From NCBI GenBank assembly GCA_022266195.1, contig WHVY01000004.1, positions 5,721,501-5,785,500 of the forward strand: DNA of 64,000 bases. Reading direction: 5' to 3'. The notes beneath the pieces were generated by a model that worked only from the letters and a program-made list of their open reading frames with translations, had not been told where the DNA came from and made no database searches. Of this stretch, positions 48,858-58,384 are shown piece by piece (the first letter of the stretch is position 1; the number at the start of each line of letters is the position of its first letter). Origin of the DNA: Tetranychus cinnabarinus. Lineage: Eukaryota > Arthropoda > Arachnida > Trombidiformes > Tetranychidae. The position numbers and the translations under genes are program-made.

Positions 48858-51800
48858 ATGTCTCGACGTTTCAACTACCCATCAAACTATTGTGAACTTG
48901 TGCTCGACGCTTCATTGTGCAACGCAGAAGAAGATGAAATATGCATGGCCATTGATATTCCAGATGAAATTTTAATGGATGATATGGAGGCTGATGTATT
49001 GTGTCGTGATATTCTTGTGAGTGACACTGGTTGTATCCATGATGAGGAAACTTCTTGTTTGCAATCAACCAATGAACTTTTATGTGAATCAATGGATACT
49101 AGTGAATGCACTCATGAAGATCAAATGGATTGTGATTGTATCCATAGTGAAAATGATTTTGCAATGGTTGTTGATACAGTTTCATCGTTGATTAATGCTG
49201 TTGAACATTCTGTTGGACTTAGTGATAATGCTAACCCTGAAATCATACAAAATCAAAGTCAAATCAGCTGTAATCAACAGGATCAATCAGATAACTACTC
49301 AAATCAATCCGAACTTCAAGTAGGATATGGTACAGAGGAAAATCCAATCATCAACTTCACTGTGCAGGATGAAGGTCAGTGGTTACAGAATGATAATTTT
49401 CACACTTTAACTAAAATTGTTCGTGCAGATATAGTTAACAGTAGTAATCGCTCAGTTGATTTATTAGAAATATCATCAGCCATCAATGATGCCTACGAGA
49501 GATTTGTTCAGCAAATGATATCTGAAGCTAATCCTGAAGACATGATAAGTCTAACTTTTAGTAATCCTCGAGATGATAGACAACTTTTCATGAATTTCAA
49601 AACTAAAAATTTCGACAAAAGTGAATTTCTGGCTCGTGCTGAAAAGCTAGCTCAATCAAGCGGTAGCTTTTTAGATGGTGGTACACTCGAAATCACGATT
49701 CAAATACTAAAAGCTATATCTGGAGCGAGAAAACGTATTTCCAAATTACTCGATCCAGTTGAAAGAGCAAGACGTCAAAGATCAGTAGTTGTAATCAAAA
49801 ATGATGATATATACTGTGGTTACTATGCTATTGCGTTAGGTAAATTTCATGCTGATAAGACTCCGGAAGAAGAAAGTCAATGGATATCTTTAAGAAGAAG
49901 GATAACAAAACTTAGAGAATATGCTGCAAGACTCTTCATGGAACTGAAAATTGATGCGCTTGATGCAATGGATATCAATAAAATTGTGGAAATACAGAAT
50001 GCTTTAGTGAATTATCAAATTGTCATCGTTGATTCAAAAACGTTTCTAAAAATATTTGCCGGTCCCGCTGCAAGCAAAAAAATATTTTTAGAGTATACTG
50101 ATAATCACTTCAATCTCATCACCACAATCAGAGGTTATATGCAGTGTAATGATTTTTGTGTTCATTGCTGGGTGAAGCTTTCGGATGATAATCACATTTG
50201 TAAAGATGCTTGCCAGATGTGTTCTGCTTTTCCAGCTTGTCCAACTAATAACTCAGTGCTATGTGATACCTGTTACCGAACATTTAACAGCAACATCTGT
50301 TTCGAAAACCATATTCGACTTAACATCTGTGCTTCAAAAACTAAGTGTCGCAATTGTTGGATAACTTACAAATCTAAAGATAAACACAGATGTGATGTTT
50401 ATAAGTGCGACGGGTGTAAGCTGAATTATACAGAAACTCCTCATTACTGCTACATACGACCACTTAGCATGAAAAATCTAAGAGAAGAGGACGAAAAACT
50501 GGTATTCTACGTTTTTTATGATATTGAATCTATGCAACTTCCAGCATCAACAAATAATCTTCTACATGTGCCGAATCTACTAATCTCTTATACAATATGC
50601 AGCAAATGTTTCAACATGTCATCACTAACAAAATCGTCCGATAATTGTGAAAACTGTGGTGTTTTACGCAGAATATACAAAGGAGAAAACTGTGTTAAAT
50701 TATTTTGTGATTATCTGTACCAAGAAGCCGCACCAAAAGCCCGTTCTCTCGATGCTAATGTAACTGTTGTTGCTCACAATCAGAGAGGATATGATGGTCA
50801 TTTTATCATTCAAGACTTTTATCAAAGACAATTTGCGGTAGTTCCTAGTTTAATAATGCAAGGTTCCAAACTAACATACATCAAAATGGAAAATGTACGC
50901 TTCATCGACTCTCTTTGCCTATTCATGCAACCGCTGAGTTCGCTGTGTAAATCTTTCAACGTCACTGAAACTAAGAAAGGTTTCTTTCCTCATCTATTCA
51001 ACACACCAGAAAATCAAAATTATATCGGAAAAATTCCAGATATATCAAATTATGATCCTGATAATATGAAGCCGGAGATGAAGAATGAAGTGATAGCTTG
51101 GCATGGTGAACTGATAAAAAATAACTACTTATATGATTTTACAAAAGAAATAATCGATTACTGCGACTCGGATGTTAAAATTTTGATGCTAAGTGTTATG
51201 AAGTTTATTCTTGAGTTTTCTGATATCACAAATATAAATCCAATTACAAGAAAATTCACTCTTGCTTCAGTTGCACTCGAAGTATATCGTGCGAGACTCC
51301 TAGCTCCATCAACACTCGCAATAACACCAAATGCTGGATATTGTTCAAGAAAACAATCATTAACTGCTTCGTGCTGGCTTGATTATCAACAGCATATTAT
51401 CGGTGATACTTATAGAATCAGAAGAGAATTCAAAATTGGTCCCTATTATGCAGATGGATTTATACCGGAGACAAAACACGTCTTTGAATTCTATGGCTGT
51501 CTCTTTCACGGCTGTCCTGAATGCTACACGGATAGAAGTATGATAAGTCCAGTTCAAGATGGATCTTTAAATGTTGATCAGATTTACGAAAAACTATTAG
51601 AAAAACGCCGATACTACAGCCATCGAGGATTCCAAATTACTGAAATCTGGGAGCATGAATTCAGTCAGCTTAAAAAACAACATAATTACATCAAACAACG
51701 TATTTCTCATCGATACACAATCAAAGAGGCAGGGTATATAGATATCCGTGAGAGTTTTTTTGGAGGTCGAACAAATAACATCAAATTCTACCATACTTGC

Positions 51801-53114
51801 GCTCAAAATGAGAGGATTAGGTATCTGGACTTTACATCACTTTATCCATATGTTCTCAAAAAGAACGCATTTCCTGCTGGTCATCCAAAACTATTAGAAG
51901 AAGATTTCAATGAAGATGACATCAGTGAATATTTTGGCTTCATAAAATGTAAAGTTCTTCCTCCTACTCACATGAATATTCCCATCTTGCCTTATCGAGC
52001 TCATAAGAAGCTTTTGTTTCCGTTATGTAGAACTTGTGTTTCTCAGAACAATCAGACATATTGTTCGCACAGTGATTCCGAACGCATGTTAACAAATACC
52101 TGGACATCAGAAGAGTTGAAAACAGCAGTCCTATTTGGTTATCGTATCATCGAAATTTACCAAGTATTACAATTTGAACGAAATACAAATTTGTTTTCTG
52201 AGTATATCAAAATGTGGCTTAAAATAAAACAAGAATCGTCTGGATGGCCTATTTGGTGTCAGACTGCAACTCAAAAAGCTGAATATCTTGCGGATTATGC
52301 TGATCACGAAGACATAAAACTTGATCCTTCAGAGATTCAAACCAATCCAAGAAAAAGAAGTATTGCTAAACTTATGCTAAACAGTTTATGGGGTAAATTT
52401 GCGCAAAACTCAAATTTAACTAAAACATCTATAATGCGGAATTATGCTGATCTTTGGAGTCTAATGAACGACGACACACAAGAAGTTCTAGGTGTTAATC
52501 AAGCAACTGACTCAGTTATCATTGTTCAACATAGATATGCAGAGGAACATACTGATAAAGCACCACAATCAAAAACAAACATTGCAGTTGCAAGTTTTGT
52601 AACAGCGTATGCACGTTTAGAGCTATTCAATTTACTGCAAAAAATTGAGGAACAAAGATCAGGAAGAGTTTTATACTTTGATACTGACTCTGTTGTATTT
52701 ATTGAACGGGAAGATGATTTGAAAATTGAATGCGGTGACTATCTTGGAGAACTCACTGATGAAATCGGACCCAACAAGAAATGTGACAAGTTTATAGCCT
52801 TAGGACCAAAAAATTATGCTTATGAGGTTGTTTGTGATAATAATGAAAGAAAAGCCATAGTGAAAGTTAAAGGAATTAAGTTAAGTGCGAAGACTTTAGA
52901 TCTGTTAACTATTGAAAAGCTATGTGAAATGGCTTCTGACTACACTAAAGGACAAAATACAGTTTTAAAAGTGAACCAAACTAATATTGTATCAGATAAG
53001 TTTTCACACAAAGTTTTTACTAAGAATTTTCTCAAAACTTACAGAGCTGTTTCAAACAAACGATGGATAATTGGTAATGATACACGACCGTTCGGCTATA
53101 AAGCAGATACATGA
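48858..53114 (+). CDS. PolB: Polinton protein-primed-type DNA polymerase B with OTU-like N-terminal region
   Basis: A 1418-aa replication polymerase. Residues 1-170 are acidic and low-complexity with many cysteines. Residues ~315-425 hold a block with DDIYCGYYAIAL (C320) and DNHFNLI (H417), the Cys/His pattern of OTU-like cysteine proteases found in this position in some Polinton polymerases. Residues ~430-535 contain many CxxC pairs, likely zinc ribbons. The 3'-5' exonuclease motifs follow: Exo I YDIES (D555, E557), Exo II NQRGYDGHF (D646) and Exo III YCDSDV (D772). Polymerase motifs are A DFTSLYP (D991), B KLMLNSLWGKF (N1175) and C YFDTDSV (D1275, D1277), with KVKGI near the end. All catalytic residues are present. 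The start at 48858 is the first ATG of the frame. Followed by a 730-bp T-rich spacer. Confidence 0.95.
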   Translation: MSRRFNYPSNYCELVLDASLCNAEEDEICMAIDIPDEILMDDMEADVLCRDILVSDTGCIHDEETSCLQSTNELLCESMDTSECTHEDQMDCDCIHSENDFAMVVDTVSSLINAVEHSVGLSDNANPEIIQNQSQISCNQQDQSDNYSNQSELQVGYGTEENPIINFTVQDEGQWLQNDNFHTLTKIVRADIVNSSNRSVDLLEISSAINDAYERFVQQMISEANPEDMISLTFSNPRDDRQLFMNFKTKNFDKSEFLARAEKLAQSSGSFLDGGTLEITIQILKAISGARKRISKLLDPVERARRQRSVVVIKNDDIYCGYYAIALGKFHADKTPEEESQWISLRRRITKLREYAARLFMELKIDALDAMDINKIVEIQNALVNYQIVIVDSKTFLKIFAGPAASKKIFLEYTDNHFNLITTIRGYMQCNDFCVHCWVKLSDDNHICKDACQMCSAFPACPTNNSVLCDTCYRTFNSNICFENHIRLNICASKTKCRNCWITYKSKDKHRCDVYKCDGCKLNYTETPHYCYIRPLSMKNLREEDEKLVFYVFYDIESMQLPASTNNLLHVPNLLISYTICSKCFNMSSLTKSSDNCENCGVLRRIYKGENCVKLFCDYLYQEAAPKARSLDANVTVVAHNQRGYDGHFIIQDFYQRQFAVVPSLIMQGSKLTYIKMENVRFIDSLCLFMQPLSSLCKSFNVTETKKGFFPHLFNTPENQNYIGKIPDISNYDPDNMKPEMKNEVIAWHGELIKNNYLYDFTKEIIDYCDSDVKILMLSVMKFILEFSDITNINPITRKFTLASVALEVYRARLLAPSTLAITPNAGYCSRKQSLTASCWLDYQQHIIGDTYRIRREFKIGPYYADGFIPETKHVFEFYGCLFHGCPECYTDRSMISPVQDGSLNVDQIYEKLLEKRRYYSHRGFQITEIWEHEFSQLKKQHNYIKQRISHRYTIKEAGYIDIRESFFGGRTNNIKFYHTCAQNERIRYLDFTSLYPYVLKKNAFPAGHPKLLEEDFNEDDISEYFGFIKCKVLPPTHMNIPILPYRAHKKLLFPLCRTCVSQNNQTYCSHSDSERMLTNTWTSEELKTAVLFGYRIIEIYQVLQFERNTNLFSEYIKMWLKIKQESSGWPIWCQTATQKAEYLADYADHEDIKLDPSEIQTNPRKRSIAKLMLNSLWGKFAQNSNLTKTSIMRNYADLWSLMNDDTQEVLGVNQATDSVIIVQHRYAEEHTDKAPQSKTNIAVASFVTAYARLELFNLLQKIEEQRSGRVLYFDTDSVVFIEREDDLKIECGDYLGELTDEIGPNKKCDKFIALGPKNYAYEVVCDNNERKAIVKVKGIKLSAKTLDLLTIEKLCEMASDYTKGQNTVLKVNQTNIVSDKFSHKVFTKNFLKTYRAVSNKRWIIGNDTRPFGYKADT

Positions 53115-53875
53115 ATAAGATTATTGCTCACCAATTCGGACTTTTTATTGCACTTTTTACTTTACTTTTTATTGCACTTTTTACTTTACTTTTTATTGCA
53201 CTTTTATTGCTCTTTTTATTGCTCTTTTTGTAAACTCTTTTCCCTTTTGCTTATACTTTTTTGTGCACTTATTTTTCTTTTATTTACACTTTTTGTAAAC
53301 CTTTTTACCTTTTATTACACTTTTTGTTAACTTTTTTGCTTTTTATTGTCACTTTTTGTAAATCTTTTTACTTTTTTATTACACTTTTTTGTAAATCTTT
53401 CTTCCTTTTATTGCCCTTTTTGTCAACTCTTATCCTTTTAACTTACACTTTTTGTAAACTAATTTGTCCTTTATTTACACTTTTTGTAAACCTTTGTATC
53501 TTTTTATTACATTTTTTCTAACTTTTAAGTTTTTGTTTACAGTCTTTGTGCATCTTTTCACTTTTTATTGCTCTTTTTTGTAGATTTCATCACCTACATT
53601 AAACTTTTCCACCTTATTGCACACTCCCGAATAGTTTCTATTTGGTCGGCACTTTTTCTTTGATCATAACGATTGTTAACCATCTGCAAATCAAAAGTTT
53701 AGGTCAATACAAGGTTCAAACACTAGAGTGCGTGTTATAGCAACAAACACCGTATAAATTGGGCAAAAAAGTGCGGGGTGAACTCATTCTCTATCCACTT
53801 CTTGAACAGTGAACAACAAAGCTTCAAAGTCTAACTTTACTTGTGCTACTCTTATTCTCAAATCAACATCTCAAC
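53115..53875. other. Polinton T-rich spacer and NADAR-gene promoter
   Basis: Positions 53130-53620 form a strongly strand-biased, degenerate tandem array of units like CTTTTTATTGCACTTTTTGT and CTTTTTGTAAAC, roughly 15 or more repeats of 20-30 bp. Open frames in it are artefacts of the repeat. A TATA-like GTATAAATTGGG lies at 53753, about 120 bp before the next gene. Confidence 0.6.
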
Positions 53876-54433
53876 ATGTCTTTAGAAAGTGCTTCAGTTT
53901 TGAAAAATGCTTCTGATACACCAGCACAAGCTTCTCTCAACAATGCTGTTTCTGAGTGCCCATCTGAAAATTCAAACACATTTTTCAAGATATTTGATTC
54001 AAACAAATCAAATGCGTGCTTCAGTCTTTTTGATGAACATCCCTTCAAGCATGAAGGTTCATGGCAGTTCGCACCAATGTTATTTATCGAAACCTTACGC
54101 GGCGCACCAGATTATGACAAAATTATTTATGGCAAGTTGGCTGATATGATTAAATCAAAATTTTCTGCTAGCAAATATCTTCAACAACAACTGCTTATGA
54201 CCGGGAGTAAGACCATCGTTTATTGCTCTGAAGCACTAGACTTTGGCATTGGCTTTTCATCTGATACTGCTGAAATCGAAAATCCTGGTGTTTGGAAAGG
54301 TCGTAATCTTTACGGTTTAGCCTTAATGGCAGTCCGCAATGATCTTCGTGAAAACTGGAAGAAGGAGAACCTTGTTGAAGATACTGAAGCCGGCCCCTAC
54401 CGCAAGAAGCGAAAGGTTGTCAAGAAGAACTGA
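53876..54433 (+). CDS. NADAR/YbiA-like domain protein of the Polinton
   Basis: The first ATG gives 185 aa; an in-frame GTG upstream was not used. Residues 1-45 are Ser/Asn-rich. Residues ~49-157 follow the NADAR (YbiA/DUF1768) pattern, strongest in the C-terminal half: KLADMIKSKF, LLMTGSKTIVYCSEALDFG (106-124), then NPGVWKGRNLYGLALMAVR (136-154). The tail is basic (KKRKVVKK), a likely nuclear localisation signal. Known NADAR proteins act on NAD/ADP-ribose-related N-glycosidic bonds, including removal of ADP-ribose from modified DNA bases. The usual S-E-x-x-F/Y-Q segment after the first Trp is not evident here (WQFAPMLFIET instead), so the catalytic state is uncertain. It sits between polymerase and ATPase, same strand, with its own spacer. 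Confidence 0.65.
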   Translation: MSLESASVLKNASDTPAQASLNNAVSECPSENSNTFFKIFDSNKSNACFSLFDEHPFKHEGSWQFAPMLFIETLRGAPDYDKIIYGKLADMIKSKFSASKYLQQQLLMTGSKTIVYCSEALDFGIGFSSDTAEIENPGVWKGRNLYGLALMAVRNDLRENWKKENLVEDTEAGPYRKKRKVVKKN

Positions 54434-54653
54434 TTTTATCTTATGCGATATCTGATGCTCATTGCATTAAACTGCAGTTTTACTCTTCTTCTATATAACA
54501 AACATTTTAATGTATTCTTTTTTTATTGACTCTATGTATCAGCTGATAATCTAATAATTACCATTTATACTCTTTTATATTAAACAGTTTACTACTAAAA
54601 CTTTTTTAACGAAAATTATTCAAAAGGTTATATAAATATAAAAGATTGAATGT
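54434..54653. promoter_or_regulatory. spacer with TATA-like sequence before the ATPase
   Basis: AT-rich with TTATATAAATATAAAAG at 54629-54645. The run is only ~20 nt from the ATG at 54654, which is close for a TATA box, so it may instead be AT-rich leader. Confidence 0.3.
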
Positions 54654-55301
54654 ATGCCATTTATAATAACAAATATGGTCGATTCCTACAGTTTCAAACA
54701 TCCCTTTACATGTATGGTAGCAGGGCCGACATCGAGCGGTAAAACAGTTCTAGTTGAATCTATTATTGCAAAACACAAATTACTTATACCAAAGTTAGGG
54801 TTGCAACCCAGAATAGTTTGGTGTTATGGACAGTGGCAGAGTCGTTATGCGAAAAATAAAAACATTGAATATCATGAGGGTTTAGTAAATGAACCTCAAA
54901 ATTATGATCTTATAATAATTGATGATTTAATGAATGAGTTAGGAGAAGATAATCGTTTACTTAATTTATTCACAAAAGGTAGTCATCATATGAATTTATC
55001 AATCATCTTCATTGTTCAAAATGTGTTTCATCAAGCTAAAAATATGCGCAACATTAGCTTGAACTGTCATTACTTGATTTTGATGAAAAACCCTAGAGAT
55101 AAGGCCCAGATATATGCTCTAGCTAGACAGCTTTATCCCACGAAAATTGCAAAATTTGTTGCTGCTTATGAAGATGCAACTACTAAACCTTTTAGTTATA
55201 TAAAGGTTGATTTGACTCCTTCTACTCCTGAAGAGTTGAGAGTAAGAACAAATATAGTTCCGAAGTCTAATTCACATACATTCACTGTTTACCAAATATA
55301 A
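54654..55301 (+). CDS. ATP: Polinton FtsK/HerA-family packaging ATPase
   Basis: A 215-aa ATPase expected to pump the genome into capsids. The Walker A motif is GPTSSGKT (residues 24-31) and the Walker B motif YDLIIIDDLMNE (D90, D91), followed by FIVQNVFHQ and NCHYLILMKNPRD, the sensor region typical of Polinton ATPases. The size is normal for the family. Its stop overlaps the next ORF's ATG by one base (TAATG), so the two are probably read from one transcript. Confidence 0.92.
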   Translation: MPFIITNMVDSYSFKHPFTCMVAGPTSSGKTVLVESIIAKHKLLIPKLGLQPRIVWCYGQWQSRYAKNKNIEYHEGLVNEPQNYDLIIIDDLMNELGEDNRLLNLFTKGSHHMNLSIIFIVQNVFHQAKNMRNISLNCHYLILMKNPRDKAQIYALARQLYPTKIAKFVAAYEDATTKPFSYIKVDLTPSTPEELRVRTNIVPKSNSHTFTVYQI

Positions 55302-55636
55302 TGTCTACAGAGTTGAAATCAATGTTACGCACGTTAGAACTTGCTGCTACAATAAGAAATCGTTCAGTGCGGAAAGCTTTTTTAATTGATCAATACAAAG
55401 CTGATCCCACTCTATATAAAGCATTGAAAGAGATTGCTGTTAACCTGGTAAACAAAAATGTCAATTTATCAGAAAAAGATAAAACAAAGCTAAGAAAATT
55501 CAAAAAGTGCATAATTAAACTAGCAACTGACCGAACAAAAGGGAGACAAAGACAACACGTTGCTCAAAGTGGAGGGTATCTACCAATAGTAATTCCTCTA
55601 GTTACGAGTTTGTTATCAAGCATACTCAATGGTTGA
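55301..55636 (+). CDS. Polinton small protein with C-terminal hydrophobic segment
   Basis: A 111-aa basic protein. A helical N-terminal half (LRTLELAATIRNRSVRKAFL) and NLSEKDKTKLRKFKK are followed by TKGRQRQ and a Gly-led hydrophobic end (SGGYLPIVIPLVTSLLSSIL). The same general layout is familiar from small ORFs in Polintons and adintoviruses. Function is not established; a minor virion or membrane-active protein is possible. Start and stop both overlap neighbours (ATPase by 1 nt, next ORF by 8 nt). Confidence 0.75.
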   Translation: MSTELKSMLRTLELAATIRNRSVRKAFLIDQYKADPTLYKALKEIAVNLVNKNVNLSEKDKTKLRKFKKCIIKLATDRTKGRQRQHVAQSGGYLPIVIPLVTSLLSSILNG

Positions 55637-56198
55637 GGTTATGAAAAAGCAGATCACTGTTGCATTCGATGGAGTAAGTCATAAGGTAGACCAAAAGAAA
55701 AAAATTAAACTTAAGAATAAAACTTGTAATAACAAAGTTGAATCAATATTGAAAGTGATTTTAAAGGTAGCTAAAATTGGCGGATACAACGAATACCATA
55801 ATCTTGTTATTGATGGCGCTCCTCTTGAAAATACTAACATAGAAAAACTGTTAACTGCAGCCTTTGATAGTAACATTGTGAAGAAAGATTGGCCACCTAG
55901 TTTTATGCATTTGCTTCGTAAAGCAGAAGTAGATCCACAATACATACCTAACAAATATTTAAAACAAAAATTGACTGGTTTTACAAAGTTGCAACCTTTC
56001 AAGTCTGAATCTTTCCCATTTGTTTTAACAACTCCAAAATTGAAGAAAGTGCGGAAACGGAAAGCACAAGAACCGTTGAGAGCTAGTGAACGTTTAGCTA
56101 AGAAGAAAAAGAAGATTTCCGAAAAGCCAGGAGAATATATTGATACTGATGATGAACGCACAAGATCTAAATGGATTACATTCGCAGACATCAAATGA
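55629..56198 (+). CDS. Polinton protein of unknown function, basic C-terminus
   Basis: A 189-aa protein that I cannot assign. The first ATG (55629) gives MVEVMKKQITVAFDG. Residues ~40-130 look globular (VESILKVILKVAKIGGYNEY, LLTAAFDSNIVKKDWPPSF). Residues 130-165 are very basic (KLKKVRKRKAQ, RLAKKKKK), which suggests nuclear targeting or DNA binding. It overlaps the previous ORF by 8 nt and the integrase ATG by about 50 nt. Confidence 0.7.
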   Translation: MVEVMKKQITVAFDGVSHKVDQKKKIKLKNKTCNNKVESILKVILKVAKIGGYNEYHNLVIDGAPLENTNIEKLLTAAFDSNIVKKDWPPSFMHLLRKAEVDPQYIPNKYLKQKLTGFTKLQPFKSESFPFVLTTPKLKKVRKRKAQEPLRASERLAKKKKKISEKPGEYIDTDDERTRSKWITFADIK

Positions 56199-57288
56199 TG
56201 AAACACTCAGAGAAATTTATTATTCAGTAGAAAACCCGGCTGGTTTCACATCAATCAACAAGCTTTACAAGGAGGCGAAAGAGGTAAATAGAAACATAAC
56301 GCAATCTTACGTTAAGGAATGGCTGAAATCACAATTACCTTACACACTTCATCGAAGCGCTAGAAGAAATTACAAGAGAGATAGAATAGTAGTTTCAGCA
56401 CCTGATGAGCAATGGGAGGCTGACTTGGTTGAGATGCAAGAATTCTCAAGGGTTAACAGAGGGTACAGATATATTTTGAACGTAATCGATTCCTTCAGTA
56501 AATATGCATGGAGTGTACCTCTTAAGTCAAAGACAGCGCCCGATGTAACGAAAGCTTTTAAATTGCTTTTAAAACAAAGAGTTCCAGGATCGCTACGAAC
56601 TGATAAAGGAAAAGAATTTCTCAACTCTTCTTTGCAAAATTTATTGCGTGGCTACGGCATTAGACACTATGTTTCTAACAACCCAATTATCAAGTGTGCT
56701 ATAGTTGAAAGATTTAATAGAACAATGAAAGCTAGGATGTACAAATATTTTACTGCTAATGGAACTAGGAAATATTATGATATCTTGAATAAACTAATAT
56801 CAGCTTACAATAATTCGTATCACAGATCGATTAAAATGAAGCCAGTTGAAGTTTCAAGCGAAAATAAGGATTTTGTTTTCAAAAACCTGTATGGAGCGAA
56901 TAACCTTCTCGATCTAGTCGCGAAAGACAAAAAAACTACAACACCTAAATTTTCAATTGGAGACTCTGTCAGAATGAAATACGTACTGGGACCATTCGAT
57001 AAGTCATTCTACCCTAATTGGACTGATCAGATATACTTTATCTCAAATATTGATAAGAGTGGTACGCGATTCAAGTATTTACTGAATAATTACGATGGTT
57101 CACCTTACAAAGATCGGAAATTTTACACCGAAGAACTACAACATGTGAAAGAATCTATTCATAGAATTGAAAAAATATTGCGTAGAAAAGTATATAAAGG
57201 CAAAATCATGTATTTTGTTAAATGGTTGGGGTATTCAAATTCACATAATTCATGGATAATGGCAGAAGAGTTGCAGAGACTTCATTGA
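56149..57288 (+). CDS. INT: Polinton retrovirus-like integrase with C-terminal chromodomain
   Basis: About 379 aa from the ATG at 56149; an upstream TTG in frame was not used. The RVE core has the DDE triad: D92 in EADLVEMQ, D152 in LRTDKGKEF and E187 in AIVERFNRT, the last two separated by 34 residues. An SH3-like region (KFSIGDSVRMK) follows, then a chromodomain at ~337-379 (IEKILRRKV, YFVKWLGYSNSHNSWIMAEEL). Chromodomains can direct integration to marked chromatin. No clear HHCC zinc-binding motif is present at the N-terminus. The enzyme would make the 6-bp target duplication seen at the ends. Confidence 0.93.
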   Translation: MMNAQDLNGLHSQTSNDETLREIYYSVENPAGFTSINKLYKEAKEVNRNITQSYVKEWLKSQLPYTLHRSARRNYKRDRIVVSAPDEQWEADLVEMQEFSRVNRGYRYILNVIDSFSKYAWSVPLKSKTAPDVTKAFKLLLKQRVPGSLRTDKGKEFLNSSLQNLLRGYGIRHYVSNNPIIKCAIVERFNRTMKARMYKYFTANGTRKYYDILNKLISAYNNSYHRSIKMKPVEVSSENKDFVFKNLYGANNLLDLVAKDKKTTTPKFSIGDSVRMKYVLGPFDKSFYPNWTDQIYFISNIDKSGTRFKYLLNNYDGSPYKDRKFYTEELQHVKESIHRIEKILRRKVYKGKIMYFVKWLGYSNSHNSWIMAEELQRLH

Positions 57289-57482
57289 GAGACTCGTCAT
57301 TCTTCTTATTTATTTTTCAAGTTCTCACATTATTTTTAATCTCACTTATCTCAATGATAAGTTTAGCTCTTAATCTTGGAGATCAAAGACTTTGGCTTGC
57401 TCTATTGTCTATGGCATTAGGATGTTTACTTCCATCACCTAAGATCACTAACAACAGTAATAATTCTAATACACCTATTTAA
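57252..57482 (+). CDS. Polinton small two-helix membrane protein
   Basis: A 76-aa ORF overlapping the integrase end by 37 nt. It has two hydrophobic segments (FFLFIFQVLTLFLISLISM and LWLALLSMALGCLL) and an Asn/Ser-rich tail. A second ATG at 57354 would remove the first helix. Position and content are compatible with a virion or membrane protein, but small frames like this may also be non-coding. Confidence 0.5.
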   Translation: MDNGRRVAETSLRDSSFFLFIFQVLTLFLISLISMISLALNLGDQRLWLALLSMALGCLLPSPKITNNSNNSNTPI

Positions 57483-57529
57483 AGGTTTTGTATTGCGCAA
57501 AATAAATAAAATTAATTAAAATAGTAAAT

Positions 57530-58384
57530 ATGGCTCAATCTTTTTATTTGACATTACCAAGTAACGTAAAAGGATTAACTGATAATAAAATTTCAAATTA
57601 TGTAACTTATCTACCGCAAACTCTAAAATTAGGAGATAATTGGGAAGTTGGATTAGCAGAAATCACATACACTAAGAGTTGGTATAATGTTGAAGGTAAA
57701 CATCGTTTTACTATCGTTAATGAAGCAGGCTTCAGCATTGATACGCCCGCTACATTGAAACCTGGCTATTACGAAAACATCGAACAACTCTGTGATGAAA
57801 TCAATCGAGAAATCCGTGAGCTAGCTGATGTTTTTGAATATGATGGTATACCTCCTAAAATGGGTTATCTTCCAGCTGAGCATCGTGTAATACAACAATC
57901 TGGCGGAAATAAAACTGCTAAAATGCTTATTCATCTAGGTAAAGAATTAGAGACAATGTTAGGTTTTCAGAATGAAGAAGATCACGAAAAAATCAAGACC
58001 AAAATGAAAAGTGGTAACATGCACAGTGAGCCTCTCGTTCGCCTTTACGAACATACTAAAACTATGGGTCGAACAGCACCCCATTTATTTGATTTGAAAG
58101 CAGGCATACATGCTTTAATGATCTATTCAGATCTTGTTCAACCTTCAATTGTTGGAAATACTTACTCACAGTTTTTACGATCAGTGCGAGTTGATAATTC
58201 ATCTAATTTTGGAGACGATATAAATATAATTTTCACCAAGCCATATTACTTCCCATTAGCATGCAATGAAATCGATCGAATTTTAATTAATATAAAGGAT
58301 GAATCTGGTCAAGATATTGCATTCAGATTCGGTAGAGTTGTCACAACATTACATTTTCGTCAAAAATGGAAAGCTATTATATAA
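57530..58384 (+). CDS. Polinton minor capsid (penton-like) protein
   Basis: A 284-aa protein. The N-terminus (FYLTLPSNVKG, KISNYVTYLPQTLKLGDNWEVGLAEITY) has the pattern of the single-jelly-roll minor capsid protein of Polintons and adintoviruses, which forms the vertices. The C-terminal half (YSDLVQPSIVGN, YFPLACNEIDRILINIKDESG) also matches the usual layout. It is next to the pX-like and major capsid genes, the conserved order. The last 19 nt overlap the following ORF. Confidence 0.88.
   Translation: MAQSFYLTLPSNVKGLTDNKISNYVTYLPQTLKLGDNWEVGLAEITYTKSWYNVEGKHRFTIVNEAGFSIDTPATLKPGYYENIEQLCDEINREIRELADVFEYDGIPPKMGYLPAEHRVIQQSGGNKTAKMLIHLGKELETMLGFQNEEDHEKIKTKMKSGNMHSEPLVRLYEHTKTMGRTAPHLFDLKAGIHALMIYSDLVQPSIVGNTYSQFLRSVRVDNSSNFGDDINIIFTKPYYFPLACNEIDRILINIKDESGQDIAFRFGRVVTTLHFRQKWKAII

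Noticed and set aside
49060..49110. Possible retinoblastoma-binding LxCxE motif in the acidic N-terminus of the polymerase
   Set aside because: The sequence near residue 75 is LLCES, which lacks the required Glu.
53124..53521. Small hydrophobic ORFs after the polymerase
   Set aside because: They are translations of the T-rich tandem array and have no non-repeat content.
55679..56206. 175-aa minus-strand ORF opposite the 189-aa Polinton protein
   Set aside because: All core genes are on the + strand and the + frame has overlap links with its neighbours; the minus frame has no recognisable domain.
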